From: Dastarcus helophoroides
Lineage: Eukaryota; Arthropoda; Insecta; Coleoptera; Bothrideridae
DNA: 64,000 bases
Reading direction: 5' to 3'
NCBI GenBank assembly: GCA_028583605.1
Contig: CM053328.1
Span: 28,059,578 to 28,123,577, forward strand
The translations under genes were made by a program, and so were the position numbers. How positions within the stretch are numbered: the first letter of the stretch is position 1; the number at the start of each line of letters is the position of its first letter. The notes under the pieces were generated by a model. It ran no database searches. It was not told where the DNA came from and saw only the letters and a program-made list of their open reading frames with translations. Shown in pieces: positions 1 to 10,859 of the stretch.

Positions 1-472
1 AGAAAAATTAATAACTTTTGATTTATTTGAAAAAACTAGAAAAAAAATGATTTTTTTTGTATTATCAAGAATTATGCAGAGATTTTTAAAAAATACGTTA
101 TTGAAGCACTTCTTTACAGAGGATTTGGAAATACTACTATTAATTTATTCTCTGTATTAAAAATCCTCACTATTAACAAGCTTAATTTAAGATTCTTTGC
201 TTGGCTTTTTACACATTTGGAAAGAGCTTTTTTTCTAATTACACACGTATAGTCAAATACTTATAGGTTTATATGTAAACGGGTTTATTTTATTAATTTA
301 GCTAAAATTATTTATTGAAAATGCAAATAAAAAATAATTTCTTTTTATCAAAGAACGTGGTTGTTATTTTTAAGATGCTTAAAGAACTAATCCTTGGGTA
401 ATTTTAGGAAAAAAAGTTTATATCAACATAGCTTCGAAACCGCTTTGTTTTTGGAGTGCAGTGTGTTGAGAA
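1..472. other. AT-rich sequence without recognised feature
   Basis: Short A and T runs with no open frame of note and no terminal repeat that I can see. It may be the far side of the broken Harbinger element that follows, because that element's second end was not found here. Confidence 0.5.
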
Positions 473-783
473 TTAAGAAAAAAAATTAATTTTTTTTAAT
501 ACTTTGACATCCCTTGAAATATTTGTATCAACTTTTCTTATTTTATTCGAAATTAATTGCAGTAAAAAATTAAAATCCACTTCTGACATACGTAGAAAGT
601 TGTTTAATTTACTTGGATTTTCACTCATTAATTCTTCTCTAATAGTATGGCGTCAGCTCCAAGCGTAAGCCTTCTGGCAATCCATTCTTTAATCAAAGTT
701 CTTTTTTTAGCACCTTTGCGCTGTTTTCGTGAATTTGCAATTAGACAAGCGGCTGCTGCAACTCTCTTTCTACGACGGGACAT
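473..783 (-). pseudogene. PIF/Harbinger transposase, N-terminal fragment, frameshifted
   Basis: The minus strand opens with ATG at 781-783 and reads MSRRRKRVAAAACLIANSR, then a basic stretch and KEWIARRLTLGA. A one-base shift near 645-650 then moves the frame to HTIREELMSENPSKLNNFLR, MSEVDFNFLLQLISNKI and a stop at 473-475. The order (basic start, tryptophan-containing helix, REEL...ENP, F-LRMS---F--LL-LI) is the N-terminal region of PIF/Harbinger DDE transposases. The part that would continue into the catalytic domain is missing. About 100 codons remain of a protein normally several times longer, so this is a relic. The family call rests on motif recognition. Confidence 0.65.
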
Positions 784-1114
784 TTTTTGCGCTATGTAGA
801 TATCACCAAAAGAAATCTTTTAATTGGGACAATAATGGGCCAGACACTTTAAACTTCTATTTAAGGGAGCACAGACACAATTAATCATTCGGCGGGAATG
901 TCGCCTAGAAATAAAATTATACTTCCCGCACTCTAGCTTGTATGACCCACTCTACCCTGTAAACGGCTGTGCAAGCAACTTGCAGATAGTAGTGTCTGGA
1001 TAGTGCAGGTAGGACTTGCTGATAGCACTTGCTTTTAAAAACTTGCATAAGTGTAAACGCTCTCGCAAGTCGCTCTCGCAAGTGCTATCGTAAGTTCGAA
1101 CCCATGTAAACGGC
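473..1114 (-). mobile_element. PIF/Harbinger element remnant with 5' terminal region
   Basis: Upstream of the broken transposase (higher coordinates) the sequence to about 1114 is less AT-rich and repetitive. The block CTCTCGCAAGT occurs twice (1060-1070 and 1073-1083), and GTAAACGG occurs at 959-966 and 1106-1113, with GTAAACGC at 1053-1060. On the minus strand the outer edge reads GCCGTTTACATGGG, which I take as the element's terminus. Repeated subterminal motifs of this kind are typical binding sites for Harbinger proteins. No matching second end was found, so the element is truncated. Confidence 0.45.
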
Positions 1115-1329
1115 ATATTAGAATTTACAAAAAGATTACTTAAACTCTGGATATAATTTCGAAAAAATTTAATATTTTTAAGAAAGGAGTTTTACTAGAA
1201 AATTTCGATAAAATAATGACATTAACAAAAAATGTTTCAACAGTCGAGTTTAATAATTTTGTTTTAACTGGGAAATTTAAAAATATATTATTTGACACTT
1301 TTAAATTTATATGTAATAATGCACGTATA

Positions 1330-1428
1330 TATTATAAAATTTGGTTGGGTACTTGGGTGGGCGCTGCGTCAAAAAAAAGGGGGTGGGCGCATGTGCCCAC
1401 TTTGGCTCCCCTTGGCGCCGTCACTGAA
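1330..1428 (-). mobile_element. hAT-like terminus, isolated
   Basis: On the minus strand a GC-rich stretch begins CAGTGACGGCGCCAAGGGG at 1428 and runs into a G/C block that includes a near-palindrome of GTGGGCGCATG and its complement at 1382-1401. A CAGTG start followed by a G-rich run is a common hAT end. No partner end or target duplication was found. Confidence 0.35.
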
Positions 1429-2399
1429 TGCTACGCACCCTTTGTTAACATAATTTTGAAATGAATTTATCCACAACTCTCCGGGTGTTCACTCTAGACC
1501 CCAAACATACATTTTTGAAATCTACTCGTGAAGACGAATTCAAAAGTCTAAGATAGGGTGTTCTGTTTATAAAAATAAAAGGATGTTGGTCTGAGGGCAC
1601 AGGGATGACAGTTAAACCTAGTATAAATATGGCGAAATACGTCCCCCTGTATATATTTATTGACATGTTTTTGCGTTTTTCCCAAAAATAACGGTCTAAA
1701 AAGTTATCATTCCAGCTGATTATGAAGGGCTAAACTGAGGGAAAACGTGGCATCGGCAGAAAACGGATGTCGTGGCTCAACATCAGAACATGAACTGGCA
1801 TTCATAACGCTGGTGATCTTTTTAGAATGGCAAAGGACAGAAAACGCACTTGAAGAAGAAGAAGGGCGGATAATTTTCATCAAAACGCACTGTATAATGC
1901 TGACTGAGACTCGAACAAACTTGTTGAAGATACAAAGGATTTTGAATCTAGGTGACAGGGTTTAGAACGGCCCCCACAAAATGTAAAAAAAATCCAAAAG
2001 GGCTAAATGTCACATGGACAAAACATGAAAGTCCGCCCGGTGGCTTAACTAGGAATCCTATGCTTCCTGGCCAATGTTGTATCCACCATCCCTTGATAAT
2101 GTGTATGTGAATGTGAAAACTACTAAACCAAATATGAACTTATTGAAAGTTAATGTTGGTCTACAAGTTTCAAATTACAAAAGAACTCATAACAATTCCA
2201 GGTCTTAAACCAGATGTGTGCCTAGGAAGTTCTGTATGGCTATGACATTAAAACTTTCTTCTACAATTGTCGGGGTGAAATTGTGTATTTCATCTTTATA
2301 AAATACGCGACATCGTAACTCTTTAAATAAGTAGGATTTCGAGGGTGCAAGGGTCAAAAAATGTATTCATATAAAATATAGCAATGACAGAAGCAAAAT
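1429..2399. other. intergenic sequence downstream of pino
   Basis: Mixed-composition DNA. Short open frames on both strands have no recognisable domain. The piece at about 1620-1660 (TCCCCCTGTATATATTTAT) resembles insect transposon ends, but no partner was found. Confidence 0.4.
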
Positions 2400-2429
2400 C
2401 AAACACAGAATCCCACATATGAATATGTT

Positions 2430-2435
2430 TTTATT
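2430..2435 (-). terminator. pino: candidate poly(A) signal of pino
   Basis: AATAAA on the minus strand about 780 bases after the stop codon. It is followed 10-30 bases later on that strand by a GT-rich stretch (TGTGGGATTCTGTGTTTG), as expected downstream of a cleavage site. That would place the 3' end near 2400-2420 and give a 3' UTR of about 800 bases. Other T-rich possibilities exist around 2785, so this is a best guess. Confidence 0.35.
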
Positions 2436-3216
2436 TTTACACAGTACAGTAATTTTTCAATCAGTCAGTTATAAAATAATAACTTAAATGGTACAGTATG
2501 GTTGAAAAAAATTTTGTAAAAATGGTCCTAAACTAAAAATTTGACAACAGTTTTATCACACCCTATTGCATACAAAATATTCATCACACCAAATTACTTA
2601 TGAAAAATTATAAGATAAATGGGATTCAAATGCTGCCAATTAACAGCCAATGAGATTTCAAAAACAGATTATATTTAATAATTTAAGTAGGTTTTAATGT
2701 AAAACAAAAAAAATAAGAAAAGAATTTTCACAAATGACACCAATATCATTTACAAAATAACGGCTTAGTGATGCATCAACGTTATAGTTTTATTTTATTT
2801 AAATAAAAAATAACTTAAACTCACTTACATACTAAAACTAAACCCAACAAGAGGCCACCTTAGAATTTCGATTTAAGCTGAAGACCTAGTTAAATGAAAT
2901 AAGTTTCTACTGTTCTACAATAATTTTACTTTACTTTTGTAAACAAGTTACTAACAATAAGTTGATAAGAGTTCTTTCTGTCGCTAATAACCGATATTCA
3001 ATATGAAAGGAAGTACATCTATAACATTAATATGAAACATACCAAACGATTACCTTTTGTTGGGTAAATACATTGATATAGAAACTGGTTTCCCAAAAGG
3101 CGTAAAAAAACTAACCACTACTAATGATACACAAATAAATTATTCAGTAAACCCTGTAGGCATTAATTTACTTTAACATTAAAGATTAACTTAGTTATTT
3201 AAAGAGTAAAATGCCG

Positions 3217-3348
3217 TCATGAATTAGCGCTAAGTTTTTCCAGTCTTGCACTTAGATCTTGGGATATGACGTCTTTTTTCTGAGTTTGGTTCGAGGGGTA
3301 ATTATGACTGCATTCACCTTGCCACTTGGCCTTGCCAGTAGAATGCGT
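3217..3348 (-). CDS. pino: pino coding exon 3 (C-terminus)
   Basis: Begins after acceptor TTGTTTACAG at 3349-3358 and codes residues 101-143: [13 protein letters not shown], then a polar tail to the stop at 3217-3219. It restores GKAKWQGEC after WKRDFSL, which reading through the intron would lose. That is the main evidence for the splice. Confidence 0.75.
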   Translation of the reverse strand, partial: THSTGKAKWQGECSHNYPSNQTQKKDVISQDLSARLEKLSANS

Positions 3349-6300
3349 CTGTAAACAATGAAATGGTAAAGTTTGGGATAACTTCCATTGGTAAACGCGA
3401 ATTTACCAGTGAAAAATCTCGCTTCCAGACGGCCCCGCATGAACCGTCGCACTCGGGGCATGGTCTTTCCAAAGCATAACCGCCACATTCGGAACAATCC
3501 AGGGAAACGTGGCTGTCGTTCCAGGAAACACCACAGGTGAAGCAAGCTGTCATTTGCGATCGAAGTTCTTCAATGGTAAGAACATGATCGAAATGAACTT
3601 GGGGGCTGAAGGTTAAACCAGTGATGTCGTCGAGGCTATGGCTGTGGGTCGTCAGGGAACTGAAAACAAAATAATTTATGTAATGGTTTTGCGGGTTATT
3701 ATAAAAGTAAACGGAAGAGTTTTGCCCGAAAAGTACCAGTGTATATTATTATACATTTTTGAAATCTGCGCAATTTTCTAGATACAATACACATAAAATG
3801 AGCAGTAGGAATATCAATTTTATGTCAAAATTTAAAATTTCACTAATACATCAAGTGCAGCAACTTTGAAAATTTTACCTTCATAATTAAAGAAAAAATA
3901 GGGGGTGTACCATAATCCTGTTACACCCGATATAATTGACAGCATAGATATTTTCAAAAAAATCTGATAGCTAGCTGTTTTGGTTTATGAGGAAATTTCA
4001 ATCTTTTTTTCGAAATTCTAACTTAAAAATTTCATGAAATACGTTGAAGTTTTGAGTATCAACAAAGACTATTTAAGAAATTTTGAAATTAAGACATTTT
4101 TTTGAAACATCAAACTTACAATCGAAATTTCAAGAAGTTTAACTGAAACTTTAGAGGTCGAAATCAAAATGCTGAAATTTTTCTACTGAATTTTATAACT
4201 TTTTTTTATGTCGATGAAATTTCGTTAAGTTTCGTTAATGTGTAAATTTGAAGTTATGAATCAAAATTTTATAAGTGAAACTGAAAGTTTGGAATTAATG
4301 TAGAAATTTCTAAAAAAGACAGTAATGTTATATAAAATCTTGAAATTAAAGAAAAAAGTAGAATTAGAAATAGTTTTCTTCAAATTTTTTGTCCTATCGA
4401 GTATATCGACCAATAAATTATATTTTTACATTAAGACCAACCGTGATTTTTTTTAATTTACAGCAATAAAATTATTATTTACTTGATAACTTAATTTTCA
4501 GAATTATAGTTAAAATTACGAATTTCAATCTTTCTCGAAACTCCTACTTCAAATTTGAAATTTCCGGAAATACGTCAAACTTGTGTGAGCTCGGAATTTC
4601 TAGGAAATTGTGAAACGTCGGCATTTTTCTTAACATACTAAACCTAAAATCCAAATTTTAACTCACACTTTCGAGGTAAAGACCATTCGTAATTTTGTTA
4701 CTTACAGCGGAGCCAATCGTCTTATCTTATTATTGTTTACCTGATAACTTAATTTTACTTGTATTTAATAGAGTGGCATGATCTTGTGTATTTCTCCAAA
4801 GATAGACTTCCTACGAAAAATTGCTTGTCATAGTATAAATAGTTTCAAATTATTCAAACCAATGTTTACACGCCTGCAACCTTCGAATATGGTGTATCAT
4901 AATTTTGGAATTGGTAGCGATGAACTTGCTGAAACGACGTAAAAAGAAAACAATGCAGAGTTATCTTAAAAATTGTTTTCCGCAATTGCCATGTCATGGT
5001 ACTATTTATGTGTACCAGATTTCAGTCAGTCATCTGTTCTTTTCCCGGAAGAATTGAAAGTCATCATTTTTGAAGAGAATGACAATCAGTAATAAAAAAT
5101 GAACTGTAAGCTGCACTGTTTAACTTAAAAAAGTATGGTTTAAATCTAATGGACCATTTTAATCAGCGTCAAAAACTGACATCCAAAAATTATGAATATT
5201 GTCAGGGTCAGTAGGAAGTGAATAAGATCATAATGGATACATCTTAGGGCAATGTGATAAGAGGTGTGATAACGTGGCCATTTGGGCCATAAGAATTACA
5301 ATGAAAACATGAAACAACTCGGCCGCAAGTGCAAGGCAGAAATGAGATAAGCCAAGTGGCAAACTATACTGAATTTATTTGAACCATCTAACCCCTAACC
5401 TAGCTGCTGCTTTTCAACACTTAAGAGATCTTCTCAGATATTAAATTACTAAAATAGTAATTTTATGGCGTAATTTCCAGTTACCATTTTTAAAAGCGCA
5501 GTTTTAGCACCATGCATTTATCGTAAATGTTAATGGGGCAAAAAAGTAAAAGTACTGGACACTATTTTTAGCAATAACAACAACCATTCGCTACGCACGA
5601 AAACATTCGTTGATATAATTTAAACGTAAAAGTCAATTGTATGTAAACCCTGGTTTTTTTACTGACGCAGATAGTTACAATAATATTGATAGATACCAAC
5701 AAAAATCACGATTTCCAAACATAAATACGTCACTCTTTGAGTAAAACGTAAATTTACTTATTTTTAATACTCATAAATAGCTTTAACCCAGAAAGTATTG
5801 CATCTGAGAAATAGGTGACCTTATAATATGCAAGAAAATCTTACGTAAACGTAGTGGCAATTCGTTGAAGTTTTGCAATTAACAGGAACTGACATTTTAC
5901 TGTTGGTAATCGAGCGAGGCAAATAAATGTCAATAGGTAAATGGTGCAAATAAATAGTTTTTAGAATCGTCTCTGTTATTCGTGATGGAAAAACCAACTA
6001 AAAAGTACACAATGTATTTTACGCAAATCAGGGTAATGGTGTAATGAGTGCATTAATTTGGCATTTTCTGGAATGTACGTCATTAGTATAGAAGTTTGGC
6101 ATTGTTTTCCAAACGCATGTTTATCGAAGGAAGCCAAAAATAAACAACGACAAAGTATTATTTCTAACAAACGCACATTGCACCACTTCTAATCTTAAAT
6201 CCCCTATCTTTTGGAACTGTCAAGGTTGAAAAACGTGATCGATGACCGGCTAGATTTAAAATTTAAATTTACTCATGGTCCAAAGTTCAACGTGCAGTGC

Positions 6301-9300
6301 GTTGGCCACTACAATTACAGTTTGGCTTTATTTTGCTTCCGTGTCTTAATTAGAAACTATGACCTTTATTAAAACTTCTACGTTTTTAAAATTAAAAATC
6401 TAAAACCGATTTTTTAAGGATTATTTTTAATACTGTTTACTTAGGGGGTCAATCGTTATATTTATATATATTAACAAGCAAAAAAAAATTAAAAATGAAA
6501 TCGCCATAACGTCGGGTAATTTTATCATTTGCGGACGTATAACCTTCAGTCTAATACTTTAGGCGCCGATAGCAAACAAAGATTAAAATTTAAATTCATT
6601 ATATAATTTTTATGTACAGGTGCTTGAGGTAGGTGGTGAGGGTAATTCCCTTCTACCATGTTTTACAATGTAATTACGTCAGAGAGATTAACTCCAATAT
6701 TTTAAATGCTATATTTGTAAATATTCTCCAGCCAACTTTTCCTATTACGTATCGTTTTGTTATTCAAAAATTTATCACTAATGAAAAGTATGTACACGTA
6801 CATCAATTGTTAATTATCCTAAGATGAAAAAAAAAACTATCTTTACATTGGACTGGTTTTCACAAATGAAATGGACTAAGTTGGGTATGTCAAACTGGCG
6901 AGATCTAATAAAGTCGAAACCGCTCTTTGGTTTCCAAACTCTGAATCTGATAAATGTTCAAACCTTGGCCTGTGCATTAAAACATCTTGGACCTTGCAGC
7001 TAGAGAGACTACTTCTGCTCAACGCCACTACGTCAGTGTTGGTAACCAGGTTAGCTTCAATATTTTTATTCCGGTCTAGGTATATTCTCTTTGCAACTGA
7101 TGCAGCTTATACTGTCATAAAAGTACTTTATACTACTAATGTTCTGGGCGAGACTTCTACGACGTCCCCTCGCTGCTTTTCAATTCATAAATGTAAAAAA
7201 CGCACGTCTCGCTTTTCCGGGATTTGTCCCTATTTTAACTTTCTTGCCCTGGTATGTCGACAAATTCTCTAGAACCTGTTAAATTTTCCTGTTTGGTTGT
7301 ATTAACAAAAGGATTTATCTCATTAGACAAAAATTAGTACAATCAAATCTATATTGGCATATAAATAACGAGGTCATTTTTTTTTCAAAAATGATCGACT
7401 TTAATCTTCATTGTGCGTTTCAAGTAGGGAATTTGATCCCGGTTCTTATTTCTAATCCCGGGATTTCAGGATTACGTTTAGTCAATCGCGGGACTCCGGG
7501 ATTATTTCGGTATTGACAATTACGAATAAAAGAGAAAAAAATTTTATAGAAGTCAATCAAAATTTAGACATAAATCAGTGCATTTTCCTCTTTTCTAACT
7601 AATCATCAGTCTAAAAGTGTCGGACTAACCAGACTTAAAATCATTCACTCTTTATGTTAAACTCTTAAAACTTTCATAAATTAAAAAAAATCTTTATGTA
7701 TCTAATTATGGAAATAAACTTTGAAAAGTAACAAAATTCCCTTTTAACATAAACCGATGACTTTCATGTAACATCCTAGTCACTAACTAACAAATTGCAA
7801 AACGTATTTAAAAATAATATTAACTACTCACATTTCTATTAAATATAAATAAAACTAAGTTAATAGGAATATTCTGATTTGAATCACGAAAATATAATCT
7901 GGGAAATAAAAGCACGTCTGTCACCAAACTTTTTAGTTCTAAATAAAAAAAAAGTTTTATCTCAAACATGCATAGCATCCTCGGTGGATTAATTTATGAT
8001 ACTTGATTGGAATAAAACTGTATTTTCTTTTAAAAAAATTAAGCAAGCAATTTTATTAAGAGCATTGGCACTGAAAGTTTCGCTATGTGCAGTCTATTTT
8101 CCCTTCTTTTTTTTAAATGATGTCAATCCCGAAAATCCCGGGATCAGAAAAATTTAATCCCGAAAATTTTGGGACTGAAAAGCGGTCGGGATCCCGGAAT
8201 CAAATCCTCTAGTTTCAAGGTACTGTCAACCTTTCTAGATTTTAGATTCGAAATTGAAAGATTTTTCTCTAGAAATTTCTGGTGCCTTTTTTAATAAATT
8301 TCGATTGTTTTCGAAATTTGGGTTTTTACAGAATTATTTCTCCTTTTTGATTTCGTCATTTTCTAACATTTTGACGCTGTAGAAATTTCGATTTTTCTTT
8401 CGGATACAAGTTTGAATTCGAAGAATTTAAATTCAAATTATTTTTCGGCTTTTATATAAATTTGACCTTTTTTGCAAAGTTTGACTTTTTTTAAAAATAT
8501 CGACTTTTTGGTAAAGTTGTTTTTTTAAGAGTTTGTCTTGAAAGAAATTTTCGTTCTTTGGTTCTTAATACATTTGAAATTTGCACAAACGAAATCACGG
8601 GTGATCGGTACGCTAGAAAATAAATAATACAATTGAAAGACCCCATAAATTAATCGTCAAATATTTAAATGTATTCTTAAACATTTTTGGGGCCTAAACA
8701 ATCCCAGTGAAATATTTAGATGGAGTAATTTATTTAACAAGGAACGACAACAACATCTTTGTATTATATCATTAATAAAATTGTTCTAGAAATTTCATAC
8801 GTTTAATTCAATTGACGAAGGCAGGTATTATAAAGAGAAAAATGAATTTAAAATTTTAATACTAGATTATCACAATTGTTACGCAAGAGCTCCCTGTCCT
8901 TGCGTTTTATTTTTAGATCAATTTATTAATGCTTATAAATTCTTTCAGAATTATCGATGTATATAATTAAAATAACGTTAACAGAAAATTAAATATCGGT
9001 TCGATATGGTTTTCGCAGTTAATGATAATAAAACAGTCTACATTATTGAAATCTTATATTAAAAAAATTACCCCAACCGAATGATGGCCTTGCAATAGAT
9101 TAGGTAAATTTTTCCAACGAGCTATCAAACAAATTATATTATACTCAATGTTTATTTCAAGAGCTAGGTACCCTTCGTCAGTAAATCTAAAGTTTAATTT
9201 GTTCTCGGGTGATTAAAATTGCCAAGAAATCAAAATCAGTTTTCAGAAAAAAAAATTGTAATACGAGTAGCTAATTTTGTTTTGTTACTCGATAATACCT

Positions 9301-9629
9301 CTACTCAGTGTCCACTACCTCGTACATCAAAATTGTTTTGATAGATTGTAAATGTTGCAACTTGAAAATCACACGTGTTATTATTGAAGTTCACATAAAA
9401 CGCATTAGATGTTTTTGTTCTATTGCAATTAGTTCTCAATTAAACGACGCAACATGAGATAAAACCTGCCTTGAAATCAATCTAATGGAAAGAGTAGCTT
9501 TACACAACTGACAATTATTATCGTAAACATTTACAAACTAACAAAACAGTAGTTTCAGTTAACATTTTGAATGTTCACTTACCTATGACTGGAATGAAGT
9601 TCGGCCGGATGAACACTAGCCAGTGACAT
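3217..9629 (-). CDS. pino: Pinocchio-like protein (spliced gene, three coding exons)
   Basis: Joining 9583-9629, 3407-3659 and 3217-3348 on the minus strand gives 143 codons starting [15 protein letters not shown] and ending [12 protein letters not shown]. All four splice borders are GT..AG, the phases match (two bases plus one across intron 1, phase 0 across intron 2), and the frame stays open. The protein has an S/H/T-rich start, then a cysteine-rich core at residues 55-113 with CxxC pairs at 55/58, 71/74 and 83/86 plus Cys90 and Cys113. The hallmark strings are [27 protein letters not shown] and [10 protein letters not shown] recognise these as the insect Pinocchio family, described in Drosophila as antennal and affecting odour-guided behaviour. 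The biochemical role is unknown; the CxxC pairs suggest metal binding (inference). I see no signal peptide or membrane segment. Without splicing the gene appears only as two overlapping short frames. Met52 could be mistaken for the start, but the upstream exon argues against it. Confidence 0.78.
3349..3406 (-). other. pino: pino intron 2, 58 nt
   Basis: Donor CTG|GTAAAT and acceptor TTTACAG|ACG. The intron keeps the frame open without splicing, so gene finders that ignore it would produce a protein ending FYWQGQVAR. Its size is near the minimum for insects and contrasts with the 5.9-kb intron 1. Confidence 0.75.
3407..3659 (-). CDS. pino: pino coding exon 2 (cysteine-rich core)
   Basis: Acceptor TTTGTTTTCAG at 3660-3670. 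The first base completes Ser16, then codons 17-100 follow. It carries [30 protein letters not shown] and all three CxxC pairs. It has higher GC and better codon character than its surroundings. Confidence 0.8.
3950..4740. repeat. cryptic AT-rich repeat in pino intron 1
   Basis: Loosely periodic runs of AAATTTC, TTTCGAAATT and GAAATTTC, the degenerate edge of the low-complexity family seen through the window. No target duplication or terminal repeat was found. Confidence 0.5.
7425..8211 (+). mobile_element. non-autonomous hAT element, copy 1 (787 bp)
   Basis: A perfect 8-bp target duplication GTTTCAAG lies at 7417-7424 and 8212-8219. The ends are inverted: the left starts TAGGGAATTTGATCCCGG and the right, read inward, starts TAGAGGATTTGATTCCGG. 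Inside each end are several copies of an ATCCCGGGAT-type word, probably transposase sites. The interior is AT-rich and non-coding, so it must have been moved by a transposase made elsewhere. A related copy lies inverted at 38422-40537. Insertion into pino intron 1 leaves all splice sites intact. Confidence 0.88.
8215..8600. repeat. cryptic AT-rich repeat
   Basis: T-rich runs of TTTCGAATTT, TTTCGACTTTTT and AAATTTTCG type directly beyond the hAT target duplication. The type is the same as in the larger blocks. Confidence 0.45.
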
Positions 9630-9640
9630 GTTTGAAGGCA
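9583..9640 (-). CDS. pino: pino coding exon 1 with 11 nt of 5' UTR
   Basis: The acceptor is a T/A-rich tract ending TTTTTTACAG at 9641-9650. The ATG is at 9627-9629 and the strong donor GTAAGT at 9577-9582. It codes [15 protein letters not shown] plus two bases of Ser16. An acceptor only 11 bases before the ATG means at least one non-coding exon lies upstream. Confidence 0.72.
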
Positions 9641-10859
9641 CTGTAAAAAATAAATAAAAATATTATTATCAAAAATACACCTACGTTCCTCAAAATTACA
9701 TCAAAGACGTACTTTAACAAAAATAAGGTCAAAGGAGAATTCGTATTGATGATGATGACAAATAGGTCAAAGTTGTTTTTGAAAAGGTATAGGTCAATCG
9801 ATACCCTTGTATTATGCCCCAACCTAATACCACAAACAAGACAATCCTTAGCTTCAAACTACATAATTGGATTTTAAATTTAGATGTGTTTCGAATTGTA
9901 TACTATTAAAAAAACTATTATTTATACTATTAGAAACAAAACGTAATGGTATTGGAACACGATATTATCCTGGTGCAATATTTGAAGAGCTGAAAGAATG
10001 TTAAGGTTGTAAACTTTGGACGGGAAAATGATAGACTTCCACGAAAATACAAATGCAAATACATAGAATTTTCAATATATGTACTTTGACGGGCGATTAA
10101 ATGTTAGATTACCTGTTAAAGTAAATAACAACAAATAGTTTCGAGGTTACTGGGTTACCTACATACAATGTTGCATAATAACTAACGAAAGTTGATTTCT
10201 TCATGCGCTATGTGTACATTTCAAGTTCTACAACGAATCCATAAAAATACCGGGGAGTCCCCTACAAGGTCGTAGATTCATATGGTGATACGCATTATCA
10301 AGCGAATGTATGTATATTCAAATCTACCCAGAAGAAGGTTTTTTCCCGTTTCCACATTTATAATTATCAGTAACTTCATTTCATGGATTTCACTAGCTGA
10401 ACTGACCTTCTTAGACTCAGCAATAACGAAGTTTTAAATAGTAACAATAAACTTACATGCAACTGCAATAAATTATGTATTTTGTTGATAAACATGCAAA
10501 AAAACTGAAGTAGAAAGAATACTTCACGAATTATTTGGAAAAAAAACTTTTCTGAGTTTTTTGGAAAATTTTTAATGACAACGGTTTTCCTAAAAATTTC
10601 CTAAGCTGAAATAAATAATCCTGAAAGGCAGTTTTACATTGAAAGATAAATCAACGTCGGTGGAAATTGCAAACTGATGCAAGAAGAAAAAACAGTAATT
10701 GATACCATATTCTTTAATTTTCCTTTTTCATGGAAGTAATTTTTCTGAAAGCTAAAAATATTTAAAATGTGCATTGACTGAACTTTGAAATTGGTCATCT
10801 AGCAAAAGAAACTATACAAATTGGCCATGCAAGCCAAGAAAATGCAGCTTCCCTTTGTA

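Larger units (their letters stand above)
3660..9582 (-). other. pino: pino intron 1 (5.9 kb)
   Basis: Donor GTAAGT, acceptor TTTTCAG. It contains an AT-rich cryptic-repeat tract at about 3950-4740, a complete hAT element at 7425-8211 and another cryptic-repeat tract at about 8215-8600. The remainder shows no other exon or RNA gene that I can support. Confidence 0.65.

Noticed and set aside
3085..3103. hAT end (CTGGTTTCCCAAAAGG)
   Set aside because: Isolated in the pino 3' UTR, with no inverted partner and no target duplication.
3314..3553. Unspliced 79-codon frame as the pino product
   Set aside because: It starts at an internal Met and reads into the 58-nt intron. Splicing restores the conserved GKAKWQGEC segment and an upstream exon supplies the start.
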